Source: Chryseobacterium sp. StRB126 (GTDB lineage: Bacteria > Bacteroidota > Bacteroidia > Flavobacteriales > Weeksellaceae). Taken from it: 64,000 nt of DNA. The position numbers were made by a program, and so were the translations under genes. Below, piece after piece: positions 34,546 through 43,036 of the stretch. The notes below the pieces were generated by a model. The model was not told where the DNA came from and ran no database searches. It worked only from the letters and a program-made list of their open reading frames with translations. The stretch lies in contig NZ_AP014624.1 of NCBI RefSeq assembly GCF_000829375.1, positions 1,178,001 through 1,242,000 on the forward strand, in the 5' to 3' direction. Position 1 is the first letter of the stretch; the number at the start of each line of letters is the position of its first letter.

Positions 34546-34983
34546 ATGAGAATAGATAAATTTTTGTGGAGCATTCGTTTTTATAAAACGAGAAGTATTG
34601 CAACTGAGGAGATTAAAAAGAATAGAGTTTCTATAGGAACGTCTGCCGTAAAGTCATCTAAGGAGGTAAAAGAAGGGGATATTATTAAAGTCCGAAAGAA
34701 TCAGATAGATTATAAAATAAAGGTCTTGCAGATTCCTAAGAGCAGAATTGGAGCCAAATTGGTGCCACTTCATATACAGGATGTAACAGATAAGGAACAA
34801 TATGAACTTCTGAAACTTCGTAAAATGTCTCAGGACTATTACAGAAATAAAGGAGAGGGAAGACCTACGAAGAAAGACAGAAGGGATATGGATGATTATG
34901 TAGGCAACGATATTGATGCTGATTTTACGGATTGGGACGATTTCTTCGGAGAAACTGGCGATGAAACAAAAGACGAAGATTAG
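34546..34983 (+). CDS. S4-domain RNA-binding protein, Hsp15-like
   Basis: A 145-residue cytoplasmic protein. Residues 1-60 are an S4 domain: MRIDKFLWSIRFYKTRSIA, IKKNRVSIGTSAVKSSKEV and EGDIIKVRKN. E. coli Hsp15 (HslR) binds stalled 50S subunits carrying nascent chains; a similar ribosome-rescue role is plausible. A basic GRPTKKDRR segment precedes a strongly acidic tail rich in Asp (residues ~115-145), longer than in E. coli Hsp15. Convergent with aroK and separated by a hairpin. Confidence 0.88.
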   Translation: MRIDKFLWSIRFYKTRSIATEEIKKNRVSIGTSAVKSSKEVKEGDIIKVRKNQIDYKIKVLQIPKSRIGAKLVPLHIQDVTDKEQYELLKLRKMSQDYYRNKGEGRPTKKDRRDMDDYVGNDIDADFTDWDDFFGETGDETKDED

Positions 34984-35018
34984 AATAGAAAAGCTCTAGA
35001 GATAGAGCTTTTCTATTA
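34984..35018. terminator. Bidirectional terminator overlapping the aroK 3' end
   Basis: AATAGAAAAGCTCTA / AGAGCTTTTCTATT arms form a long hairpin between convergent genes; the aroK stop (34996-34998, minus strand) lies inside it. Confidence 0.75.
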
Positions 35019-35511
35019 TTTCCTTAACTATATCTTCAGGTTCTCTGTCATCAGTCCCTACACTAATTTGAGCTTTACTATAAAACTGATTTCTTTCAAA
35101 TAAATGCTTGGCAATAAATTCCGGAAGGTCTTTATCTGAAATATTGGCAATTAATGGCCTTTTTTCCTTTTGTTTAGAAAGTCTTTCAACCAATGTCCCT
35201 ACGGAAGTCCTTAAAAAGACACTTCTGGAATTATGATTGATGATCTCCATATTATTATAGTAAACAGGAGTTCCGCCCCCAAGACTTAATATTACATTCT
35301 CTTCTGAAGCTAATATTTCTTCAAGAGCCTCTCTTTCCAGTTTTCTAAAGTGAATTTCTCCTTTTTTTTCAAAAATTTCAGGAATGGTTAATTTATTTCT
35401 TCTGGAAATTTCTTTATCAAGATCTATCAATTTAAAATCTATTTTGTCGCTTAATATTTTGGAAATGTGAGATTTGCCACTTCCCATGTATCCAATTAGT
35501 GAAATTATCAT
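34996..35511 (-). CDS. aroK: Shikimate kinase
   Basis: A 171-residue P-loop kinase of normal AroK length that phosphorylates shikimate at O3, in aromatic amino-acid synthesis. Walker A is GYMGSGKSHI; DLDKEISRRNKLTIPEIFEKKGEIHFRKLE carries the shikimate-binding Asp and Arg residues; LSLGGGTPVY is the GGG substrate loop; and the lid region includes KRPLI. Monocistronic, with its final codons folded into the terminator hairpin. Confidence 0.95.
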   Translation of the reverse strand: MIISLIGYMGSGKSHISKILSDKIDFKLIDLDKEISRRNKLTIPEIFEKKGEIHFRKLEREALEEILASEENVILSLGGGTPVYYNNMEIINHNSRSVFLRTSVGTLVERLSKQKEKRPLIANISDKDLPEFIAKHLFERNQFYSKAQISVGTDDREPEDIVKEIIEKLYL

Positions 35512-35543
35512 GAATTTTTTTTAAACAAATTTGCGAAAAAGTT

Positions 35544-35572
35544 TTGAGATAAAGAAAAAAGTCATATCTTTG
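35544..35572 (+). promoter_or_regulatory. Promoter of the tRNA cluster
   Basis: TTG at 35544-35546 and TATCTTTG at 35565-35572 with an 18-base spacer, 54 bases before the first tRNA. Confidence 0.75.
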
Positions 35573-35626
35573 CACCACTTAAAACAAGGGACATTGCTTA
35601 AATGAAAACTTGTTTAATAAGTGGCC

Positions 35627-35699
35627 GACTCGGTAGCTCAGCTGGTAGAGCAATACACTTTTAATGTATGGGTCCTGGGTTCGAATCCCAGCCGGGTCA
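35627..35699 (+). tRNA. tRNA-Lys (anticodon TTT)
   Basis: A 73-base cloverleaf. The acceptor arms GACTCGG / CCGGGTC pair with one G-T, and A35699 is the discriminator base. The anticodon stem ATACA / TGTAT closes loop CTTTTAA, giving anticodon TTT. The T arm contains GGTTCGAATCC. CCA is not encoded. Confidence 0.97.
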
Positions 35700-35734
35700 C
35701 TAGCAATAAAAATTACAGATTTTGTAATTTTATT

Positions 35735-35817
35735 GCCTGCGTGGTGAAATTGGTAGACACGCCATCTTGAGGGGGTGGTTTCCTAAGGATGTGCTGGTTC
35801 GAGTCCAGTCGCAGGCA
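35735..35817 (+). tRNA. tRNA-Leu (anticodon GAG)
   Basis: An 83-base class II tRNA. The acceptor arms GCCTGCG / CGCAGGC pair perfectly, with A35817 as discriminator. The anticodon stem CCATC / GGTGG closes loop TTGAGGG, giving GAG. A long variable arm (TTTCCTAAGGATGT region) precedes the GGTTCGAGTCC T arm. Confidence 0.96.
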
Positions 35818-35865
35818 CTGCAAAGAAAATTTTATAATTAAGAATATTTATTCCTAATTGTGGCC

Positions 35866-35938
35866 GACTCGGTAGCTCAGCTGGTAGAGCAATACACTTT
35901 TAATGTATGGGTCCTGGGTTCGAATCCCAGCCGGGTCA
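35866..35938 (+). tRNA. tRNA-Lys (anticodon TTT), second copy
   Basis: Identical to the tRNA at 35627-35699. The identity extends to 80 bases (35621-35700 versus 35860-35939), including a few flanking bases, which suggests recent duplication or gene conversion. Confidence 0.97.
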
Positions 35939-35992
35939 CAAGTTTACTGAAAAGTAAATTTTTTTCATATTAATATTTTGTGATTTGGTGTT

Positions 35993-36028
35993 TCAAAGGC
36001 TTCCTTCCGGAGGCCTTTGATTTTTTTT
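35993..36028 (+). terminator. Terminator of the tRNA cluster
   Basis: CAAAGGC / GCCTTTG arms (with further pairing of TTCC and GGAG inside) followed by ATTTTTTTT. Confidence 0.85.
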
Positions 36029-36071
36029 GCATGTAATCTAAAATAAATATTGGGAGTAAAGCATTTAAATG

Positions 36072-36100
36072 AAAAACTCTGACCATTCAAATGATCAGAG
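36072..36100 (-). terminator. Terminator of panC
   Basis: Minus strand: CTCTGATCATT / AATGGTCAGAG arms with a TG loop, then TTTTTC. Confidence 0.8.
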
Positions 36101-36137
36101 CTGTATTTTATTAAGGAATAACCTTTGTGAATGTCTA

Positions 36138-36986
36138 TTAATCCAAATGCATATTGTCAATTAATCGGACTCCATCCACAACTACTACGATAAATGCTCT
36201 GAACTTTCTGTCTTTATAGAAGAAGTCGGTTTCCTGTAATGTGTTTTCATCGGCAATCAGGAAATATTCCAATTGCATCCCTTTCTGATTGTTAAAAATA
36301 TCAGTTACTCTTTCTTTAATTTCAGGAATACTAACCGTTCTGAACCAATCATTTACTTTCTTTAAGGTTTCGTAAATGATTTTTGAAGCTTCTTTGCGGT
36401 CTTCATGAAGTCTTTGGTTTCTTGAGCTTAATGCGAGTCCATTGTCTGCTCTGTAAATAGAAACTCCTTTTATTTTAACCGGAAGATGTTTTTTATCAAC
36501 CATTTTCCTGATGATGGCCAGCTGCTGGAAGTCTTTTTCTCCAAAATAAGCATTATCAGGCTTTACTTGTCTGAATAATTCCTCTACAACGGTTCCTACG
36601 CCGTCAAAATGCCCGGGTCTGGATTTTCCTTCCATTTCATTTTCCAATCCATCAAAATCATAGTGTTGGCTTTCTGCTTTTTCAGGATAAATATCGGTAA
36701 CTTCAGGAATATAAACCGCGTCTACCAATCCAGATTTTTCCAGAATCAGGATGTCCCTGTTGATGTCTCTCGGATATTTTTCCAGATCTTCAGGATTGTT
36801 AAATTGAGTTGGATTTACAAAAATTGAAGAAATCACAAGGTCATTCTCCTTTTTTGCTTCCTCATACAGGGAAAGATGTCCCTTGTGCAGAGCTCCCATC
36901 GTAGGGGCAAAGCCAATTCTTTTTCCCATTTCCTTCTGTCTTTCAATGAAATCCTGAAGGGTTTTCCTGTTTTTTATAACTTCCAT
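36138..36986 (-). CDS. panC: Pantothenate synthetase
   Basis: A 282-residue ATP-dependent ligase that joins pantoate and beta-alanine, the last step of pantothenate synthesis. Motifs: PTMGALHKGHLSL (the HIGH-type ATP loop), SIFVNPTQFNNPEDLEKYPR, GKSRPGHFDGVGTVVEELF, KPDNAYFGEKDFQQL and the KMSKS-like ALSSRNQRL. Length is normal. Divergent from the glycogen-synthase-like gene. No panB or panD is seen beside it. Confidence 0.96.
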   Translation of the reverse strand: MEVIKNRKTLQDFIERQKEMGKRIGFAPTMGALHKGHLSLYEEAKKENDLVISSIFVNPTQFNNPEDLEKYPRDINRDILILEKSGLVDAVYIPEVTDIYPEKAESQHYDFDGLENEMEGKSRPGHFDGVGTVVEELFRQVKPDNAYFGEKDFQQLAIIRKMVDKKHLPVKIKGVSIYRADNGLALSSRNQRLHEDRKEASKIIYETLKKVNDWFRTVSIPEIKERVTDIFNNQKGMQLEYFLIADENTLQETDFFYKDRKFRAFIVVVVDGVRLIDNMHLD

Positions 36987-37110
36987 AGTTTATTTTAATA
37001 CTTATTCAAAAATACTAAAAATATCATATAATAAAATGTGTTTTTACCAATTTGAGAAAGGGAATTTTCGTAAAAAAATGTTAATTAAAATAATGTTGGA
37101 TGTTTTTTTG

Positions 37111-37118
37111 TAATTTTG
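37111..37118 (+). promoter_or_regulatory. -7 box of the glycogen-synthase-like gene
   Basis: TAATTTTG matches TAnnTTTG. The alternative TTG start at 37116 lies inside this element, which supports the ATG at 37158 as the real start. Confidence 0.5.
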
Positions 37119-37157
37119 CACATTAAAGCATTTTTACAAAAATTAGATAGAAAGTTT

Positions 37158-37928
37158 ATGCCGAATCAAAAAATACTGTACATTACTACAGAGATGTATC
37201 CGTACCAGGAAGATACAAATATGGCCGCTGTGGTAAACAAAATGGCGCTTAAGATGCACAATGAAGGCAATGATGTAAGAGTTTTTATGCCAAGATTTGG
37301 ACAAATAAGTGAGAGGAAATTCCAACTTCATGAGGTGATCCGTCTTTCAGGGATGAATATTATCATCAACGACCTGGATCAGCCGCTTATCATTAAAGTA
37401 GCGTCTCTTCCGGGGGAAAGACTGCAGGTTTACTTTATAGACAACGAAGAATACTTCAAAAGAAAACAATATTATTTCGATGATGAAGGAAACCCCTTCG
37501 ACGATAATGATGAAAGAGCTATTTTCTTTGCAAGAGGAGTAATTGAAACCATCAAAAAACTGAACTGGGTACCGGATGTTATTCATTTGAATGGGTGGAT
37601 GTCTTCATTTGTCCCAATTTATCTTAAAACTTACTACGAATCAGATACTTATTTCAAGGATGCGAAAATTGTTCTTTCTCTATACAACGAGAAAGAGGCT
37701 GAGCTTGATAAAAAGATCGATGAAAAGCTGAAGTTTGATAATATTTCAGGCTTAAAAGCGTTAGATAACCCAACAATCAAAAATTTCGTTATCGAAAGTA
37801 TGAACTATGTAGATACTGTTGTAAAAGGAGACGAATTCCTGGATGAAGATCTGGATAAGGCTTTCAATGAAACAGCGACTCTAAAGTCGGAGTATCTTGA
37901 CGTAGATTCTATAAATCAACTTTATTAA
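37158..37928 (+). CDS. Truncated glycogen/starch synthase-like protein (GT5 N-domain)
   Basis: A 256-residue protein equal to the N-terminal Rossmann domain of GlgA-type synthases, roughly half the ~480-residue enzyme. Recognisable parts are KILYITTEMYPYQEDTNMAAVVNKMA, GNDVRVFMPRFGQI, LQVYFIDNEEYFKRKQYY, DERAIFFARGVIETI and WVPDVIHLNGWMSSFVPIYLKT. The ADP-glucose-binding KxGGL motif is replaced (EDTNMA), and the C-terminal GT-B domain is absent, so sugar transfer is unlikely. I recall such short proteins between panC and a DUF4270 gene in flavobacteria, so it is probably a conserved non-catalytic derivative rather than a fresh truncation. ATG 37158 chosen because the upstream TTG start falls in the promoter. 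The DUF4270 gene starts 14 bases after it. Confidence 0.82.
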   Translation: MPNQKILYITTEMYPYQEDTNMAAVVNKMALKMHNEGNDVRVFMPRFGQISERKFQLHEVIRLSGMNIIINDLDQPLIIKVASLPGERLQVYFIDNEEYFKRKQYYFDDEGNPFDDNDERAIFFARGVIETIKKLNWVPDVIHLNGWMSSFVPIYLKTYYESDTYFKDAKIVLSLYNEKEAELDKKIDEKLKFDNISGLKALDNPTIKNFVIESMNYVDTVVKGDEFLDEDLDKAFNETATLKSEYLDVDSINQLY

Positions 37929-37942
37929 AAAACACATTTTTA

Positions 37943-39562
37943 ATGACTCATACTCTTAAAAGAACTTTCGCCATGCTTCTATTGGCGGTTTTCGGAAGTG
38001 CAATTCTTTATAACTGTGAACCGGATCCGGATTCTCTTGGTCAGCAGCTCTTTGATAAAGATGGAGCAACAGGTAATGAAACTTCATATCGTGTTATTGC
38101 CTACAATATCAATAATAATGACTCTATCAAAAGTGATGGGACAAGGCTTTTTGCTACAGGAGGAACTTCTGTAGCTGTTCTGGGAGCTTTTAAAGATGAC
38201 CAGTTCGGAATGCAGAAAGCATCTTATATTACTCAACTGAGGATGCCGGCCAGTTTTGATTTTGGAGATAAACCAGTAGTGGATTCTGTTGTGTTGGTAG
38301 TAAGAACACCCGCGAATACAGCTGATGATACTTATTATTTTGCAGACAAAGTAGTAGCACCCGGTGCTTATGATAAAAATGATTTCCTAGTCGGTAATGA
38401 TAAAGTAACCGTTTCAATAGAAAAGAAAACATATCCGGTTCGTAGATACGGTAATACAGATGGAAATTTTAAGTCTATGAAAATTAATGTACAGCAAGTT
38501 ACTGATTTCATAGATGCAAGCAAAACACAGTTCACATACTCTAATGGGCAAATCGGAACAGATAATAAATTACTTGGATCTGCTACTTTTGATGGAAATG
38601 TAAGCACAGTAACCATTACCAAAAAATCAGATAACACCAATGTATTTGATGGTAAACTAGGTTTTAGAATAAATTTGGATAAAACTTTTTTCCAAGAAAA
38701 TATTCTTGATCAAAAAGGAAAACCTGTACTTCAGGATGCAGCTAACTTTACAAGATTTTTTAAAGGAATCAAACTTTCTGTAGAGAATAATGATGGTTAT
38801 CTTTTCCAGTTTGCTCCTAATGATATGCAGCTTATAATGTACTATAAATCTGATAAAACAGATAATGGTACGGTAACCAGATCACAATCAATACTTAATT
38901 TTGATTTGGGAAGCCAGAATGCTCATTTAGGACAGTATGAATATACTAGAGCAAACTCTGGTTATGATCAGGCGAAGAAATACAATACAACAGAAGGTGA
39001 TGAAGCGCTTTTTGTTCAGGGAATGGGAGGTCCTTCAATTGGATTGAAAATTGAAAAATCTACAATTGAACTTTTGAAGAGCAAATTTAGCACAGATAAA
39101 GCGGGTATTGTAGGGGCTAAAATAAGAGTGTTTGTAGATAAAAATAAAACATTTGCTAATGCAGAGTCTGTAGCAGCTGATCGTAAATTTACTCTTCTAC
39201 CAGTAACAAATACTACTGCAGACAAAGACCTTGCACTTACAGCAGATATGTCAAAAGGGTTTCCAATGTATTATTATGGTAAAACAACCATAGAAAATGT
39301 TGAATATGAATATTATGATTTTGTAGTTACACAAACTCTTAAGGATATTGTTGAAAAACCTGAAGTATCTGCGGTAGATAAAATACTATACCTTAATTTA
39401 GGAGCATTTGTGAAAAACCCTAATGGAGGTATTTATGGACCCAAATATACAACCAGAGCTACTGACATGAACAGAGTTGTTCTTATAGGATCGGATAAAA
39501 CTGAAACGAATAAAACGAGAGTTCAGCTTAAGGTTACTTATTCAACAGCTAATAATAAATAA
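37943..39562 (+). CDS. DUF4270 lipoprotein
   Basis: A 539-residue exported lipoprotein; the lipobox-like LYNC gives Cys25, followed by the acidic EPDPDSLG typical of DUF4270 proteins. The body is beta-rich, with patterns such as VDSVVLVVRTP, GFRINLDKTFFQENIL and FFKGIKLSVENNDGYLFQF recognised in the family. Function is unknown; members are found throughout flavobacteria upstream of glmS. It follows the glycogen-synthase-like gene by 14 bases and precedes glmS by 29, so all three are probably one operon. Confidence 0.9.
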   Translation: MTHTLKRTFAMLLLAVFGSAILYNCEPDPDSLGQQLFDKDGATGNETSYRVIAYNINNNDSIKSDGTRLFATGGTSVAVLGAFKDDQFGMQKASYITQLRMPASFDFGDKPVVDSVVLVVRTPANTADDTYYFADKVVAPGAYDKNDFLVGNDKVTVSIEKKTYPVRRYGNTDGNFKSMKINVQQVTDFIDASKTQFTYSNGQIGTDNKLLGSATFDGNVSTVTITKKSDNTNVFDGKLGFRINLDKTFFQENILDQKGKPVLQDAANFTRFFKGIKLSVENNDGYLFQFAPNDMQLIMYYKSDKTDNGTVTRSQSILNFDLGSQNAHLGQYEYTRANSGYDQAKKYNTTEGDEALFVQGMGGPSIGLKIEKSTIELLKSKFSTDKAGIVGAKIRVFVDKNKTFANAESVAADRKFTLLPVTNTTADKDLALTADMSKGFPMYYYGKTTIENVEYEYYDFVVTQTLKDIVEKPEVSAVDKILYLNLGAFVKNPNGGIYGPKYTTRATDMNRVVLIGSDKTETNKTRVQLKVTYSTANNK

Positions 39563-39591
39563 AAACACAATAAACACAAGACAAAATAAAT

Positions 39592-41445
39592 ATGTGCGGA
39601 ATAGTAGGATATACAGGTTTTCAGGATGCTTATGAGATCGTAATTAACGGTCTTAGAAGACTTGAATACAGAGGATATGACAGTGCCGGAATTGTTTTAG
39701 AAGGTTCAAACAACAAATTTGAAGTAGAAAAAACAAAAGGTAAAGTAGAGGATTTGGTGAATATTTCGAAGCAATTAAAAGGAACAGCCAAAATTGGTAT
39801 GGGACACACCCGTTGGGCTACCCATGGAGTTCCGAGCGACAGAAATTCCCACCCGCATTTGTCAAATAATGGAAAAATAGCACTAGTGCATAATGGTATT
39901 ATTGAAAATTACGATACCATTAAAACAATGCTTACTGAAAAAGGATTTACTTTCAAATCAGAAACAGATACTGAAGTATTGGTAAACCTTATTCAATATT
40001 TTATGGATCTTAATCCGGAGATTGATTTCCCGGCAGCAGTAAGATATGCCTTAAATGAAGTATATGGAGCATATGCTATAACAGTACTTCACGAAGATTA
40101 TCCAGGAGTATTGGTTGTAGGAAGATTAGGCTCTCCTTTAGCTATCGGACTTGGGGAAAATGAATATTTTATTGCTTCTGATGCTTCTCCTTTTGTAGAA
40201 TTTACGAAAGAAGCTATTTATCTTGAAGAAGGTCATATGGCAACTATTTCTTTAGAAACCGGAGTAGATATCAGAACAATTAATGAAAACTCTAAGATTG
40301 AACCTGAAATTCAGGAGCTTAAATTAAGCTTAGAGCAGATCGAAAAAGGAGGATACGAGCACTTCATGTTGAAAGAAATCTTTGAACAGCCTAAATCTAT
40401 TCATGATACCATGAGAGGGAGACTTATTGTAGATGAGGGAGTTATCAAAATGGCGGGAATTTGGGATCATGTAGAAAAGTTCAAAAATGCTAATAGAATT
40501 ATTATCATTGCTTGTGGAACTTCATGGCATGCAGGTCTTATCGGAGAATATCTTATCGAAGAATATGCAAGAATTCCGGTAGAGGTAGAATATGCTTCAG
40601 AATTTAGATACAGAAATCCTATCATTACTGATAAAGATGTTGTAATTGCGATTTCTCAATCAGGAGAAACGGCAGATACAATGGCCGCTTTAAAACTTGC
40701 CAAAGAAAAAGGTGCATTTATATATGGTATTTGTAACGTAGTAGATTCATCTATTGCAAGAATTACAGATGCTGGTTCATATACCCATGCAGGTCCTGAA
40801 ATTGGGGTTGCTTCTACAAAAGCATTTACAGCACAGCTTACTATCCTTACTTTAATTGCATTTAAATTAGGTAAGCATAACGGAAATCTAGGAAATGCCG
40901 AATTTATGAGCTTAATTGCAGAGCTTGAAGCTATTCCTAAGAAGATTGAAGAAGTATTGAATACCACTCATGAGTTGGCTCAGAATATTGCAAAAGATTT
41001 TGTGAAAGCGACCAACTTCCTTTACTTAGGAAGAGGGTATAATTATCCTGCTGCCTTAGAAGGAGCATTAAAACTAAAAGAAATTTCTTATATCCATGCA
41101 GAAGGGTATCCTGCAGCAGAAATGAAGCACGGACCTATCGCTCTGATTGATGAAAATATGCCAATTGTTATTATAGCACCTAAAAAAGGACACTATGATA
41201 AAATTGTAAGCAATGTTCAGGAAATCAAAGCAAGAAAAGGGAAAATTATAGCTGTTGTTAACAAAGGTGACCGTCAGGTTAGTGAAATGGCAGATTATGT
41301 TATTGAAATTCCTGAAACCTCAGAATGTTTCTCTCCAATTGTGGCTTCAGTGCCGTTACAGCTGCTTGCCTATTACATTGCTGTATATAGAGGAGCGAAC
41401 GTAGATCAGCCAAGAAATTTGGCAAAATCTGTAACTGTAGAATAA
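39592..41445 (+). CDS. glmS: Glutamine--fructose-6-phosphate aminotransferase
   Basis: A 617-residue enzyme making glucosamine-6-phosphate from fructose-6-phosphate and glutamine, the first step toward UDP-GlcNAc for peptidoglycan and LPS. The N-terminal Ntn glutaminase begins MCGIVGYTG with Cys2 as nucleophile; RWATHG and HNGIIEN are present. Two SIS domains follow with ACGTSWHAG, SQSGETADT, STKAFTAQ and HAEGYPAAEMKHGPIALI. The C-terminus LAKSVTVE carries the catalytic Lys. No upstream glmS ribozyme-like structure is seen in the 29-base gap. Confidence 0.98.
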   Translation: MCGIVGYTGFQDAYEIVINGLRRLEYRGYDSAGIVLEGSNNKFEVEKTKGKVEDLVNISKQLKGTAKIGMGHTRWATHGVPSDRNSHPHLSNNGKIALVHNGIIENYDTIKTMLTEKGFTFKSETDTEVLVNLIQYFMDLNPEIDFPAAVRYALNEVYGAYAITVLHEDYPGVLVVGRLGSPLAIGLGENEYFIASDASPFVEFTKEAIYLEEGHMATISLETGVDIRTINENSKIEPEIQELKLSLEQIEKGGYEHFMLKEIFEQPKSIHDTMRGRLIVDEGVIKMAGIWDHVEKFKNANRIIIIACGTSWHAGLIGEYLIEEYARIPVEVEYASEFRYRNPIITDKDVVIAISQSGETADTMAALKLAKEKGAFIYGICNVVDSSIARITDAGSYTHAGPEIGVASTKAFTAQLTILTLIAFKLGKHNGNLGNAEFMSLIAELEAIPKKIEEVLNTTHELAQNIAKDFVKATNFLYLGRGYNYPAALEGALKLKEISYIHAEGYPAAEMKHGPIALIDENMPIVIIAPKKGHYDKIVSNVQEIKARKGKIIAVVNKGDRQVSEMADYVIEIPETSECFSPIVASVPLQLLAYYIAVYRGANVDQPRNLAKSVTVE

Positions 41446-41553
41446 AAATTAGGTGTAAATAAAATAAATTTAGATTTCTTTCGTTATTTCAAAATAAATC
41501 TTAAAAGTTTCTTAAAAAAATTATATATTTACGGCTTAATTATAAAAATTAAC

Positions 41554-42975
41554 ATGAAAAGGATATTTCTTTTATTATTGTCTGCGTCGGTAGCATCGGT
41601 ATCTTGTTCAGGTGGTGGCAGCTCTTCTGTAGGGAAGCCAGGAACAAAAGGAGAATTGATACCAAGAGAAAAAACGAAATCATTTGTTGCGGAGCGACCA
41701 TACGGAATGGTTGCAATTCCTGCAGGTTCATTTGTTGCTGGTTTAGCAGACCAGGACCCAACAAATACACCTGAAAAAGCATCATTGAAGACAGTTACTG
41801 TTTCTTCTTTCTTCATGGATGAAGCAGAAACTACCAATGCAGAATACAGGGTATTTATCAACTATGTAAGAGATTCTATCGCAAGAACTCTACTCGCTGA
41901 AGCAGCCGGAGAAGGTGGTGATGAAGGCGGTCGTAGAGGAGCAAGCATAGGAGATTATGCATACCTTGCTAAAAAAGAAGAAAATTTAACACCTTATCAG
42001 GAATATATGGAAGGGCAGGGTGGCCGTGAAGACGGTACCTATGATGCAAGCAAAAGATTAGATTGGAAAATTCCTTTACACTGGAGTACTACAAAGTATC
42101 CGGATGTAGAATACGCAGAAGTTCTGGAATCTATGTATCTGCCTGCTTCTTCAAGAATTGGAAACGAAAGAATTTTAGATGTTAGTAAACTGAAGTATAC
42201 TTACCGTTGGGGGGATATGGATGCAGCACTTGCAGATAACGAAAGAGGAGCGAATTACCTTAAGAGCCAGAGTATCGCGATTTATCCCGATACTACGGTT
42301 TGGGTAAAAGATTTCCACTTTGCTTACAATGAGCCATTATTTGAACAATATTTTTGGCATAAAGCTTACAAAAACTACCCTGTAGTTGGTGTTACCTGGG
42401 ATCAGGCAAGAGCTTATTGTAACTTCAGATCTAAATTGAAAACTGACTATAACGAAAGTTTAAAAAGAAAGAAACAAAGACCATTGCAGTTCCGTCTTCC
42501 AACAGAAATCGAATGGGAATATGCTGCAAGAGGAGGTATGCAAAATGCCACTTACCCTTGGGGAGGTCCATATTTAATGGATGATAGAGGTTGCTACTTA
42601 GCTAACTTCAAACCTAAGAGAGGTAACTACATGGAAGACGAGAAAAAAGGTACTTATACATATACAGCTCCAGTTAAGAAATTTAAGAAAAATGGATTTG
42701 GGTTATTTGATATGGCTGGAAACGTTTCTGAATGGACAGAATCTGCGTATAACAACTCTTCTTATGGATTCTCTTCTACATTAAATCCTTCTACTAAAGA
42801 TAAAAAGGATACTAAAAAATCTGTAAGAGGTGGATCTTGGAAAGATATAGGATATGCGTTAATGACGGGTGCAAGAGATTGGGAGAGAAAAGATTCAGCA
42901 AGAAGCTATATCGGATTTAGAACTGTACAGGACATTCCTGAAGCAGCTGTTAAGCCAAGAAGAGTTAACAGATAA
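41554..42975 (+). CDS. gldK: Gliding motility/T9SS lipoprotein GldK
   Basis: A 473-residue outer-membrane lipoprotein (lipobox ASVSC, Cys18). The body is a formylglycine-generating-enzyme-like (FGE-sulfatase) domain: GMVAIPAGSFVAG, FFMDEAETTNAEYRVF, PVVGVTWDQARAYCNFRS, FRLPTEIEWEYAARGG, FGLFDMAGNVSEWTES and SVRGGSWKD, ending in SYIGFRTV. With GldN it forms the large ring of the T9SS at the outer membrane and periplasm (PorK/PorN). An insert of ~70 residues near 130-200 is Glu/Gly rich. First gene of the gldKLMN operon; a weak TATATTTA box at 41524-41531 may be its promoter. Confidence 0.96.
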   Translation: MKRIFLLLLSASVASVSCSGGGSSSVGKPGTKGELIPREKTKSFVAERPYGMVAIPAGSFVAGLADQDPTNTPEKASLKTVTVSSFFMDEAETTNAEYRVFINYVRDSIARTLLAEAAGEGGDEGGRRGASIGDYAYLAKKEENLTPYQEYMEGQGGREDGTYDASKRLDWKIPLHWSTTKYPDVEYAEVLESMYLPASSRIGNERILDVSKLKYTYRWGDMDAALADNERGANYLKSQSIAIYPDTTVWVKDFHFAYNEPLFEQYFWHKAYKNYPVVGVTWDQARAYCNFRSKLKTDYNESLKRKKQRPLQFRLPTEIEWEYAARGGMQNATYPWGGPYLMDDRGCYLANFKPKRGNYMEDEKKGTYTYTAPVKKFKKNGFGLFDMAGNVSEWTESAYNNSSYGFSSTLNPSTKDKKDTKKSVRGGSWKDIGYALMTGARDWERKDSARSYIGFRTVQDIPEAAVKPRRVNR

Positions 42976-43036
42976 CAAAACCAAAACAATTATTTTTCAA
43001 TACAATTTTATTTAACATTAAAAAAACTAACTCAAT

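Noticed and set aside
37116..37157. TTG start for the glycogen-synthase-like protein
   Set aside because: It overlaps the -7 promoter element; the conserved strand begins after ATG 37158.
39563..39591. glmS ribozyme upstream of glmS
   Set aside because: The gap to the preceding gene is only 29 bases and has no suitable structure.
41529..41861. Minus-strand open frames opposite gldK
   Set aside because: They lie fully within the gldK coding region, have low-complexity composition and no recognisable motif.
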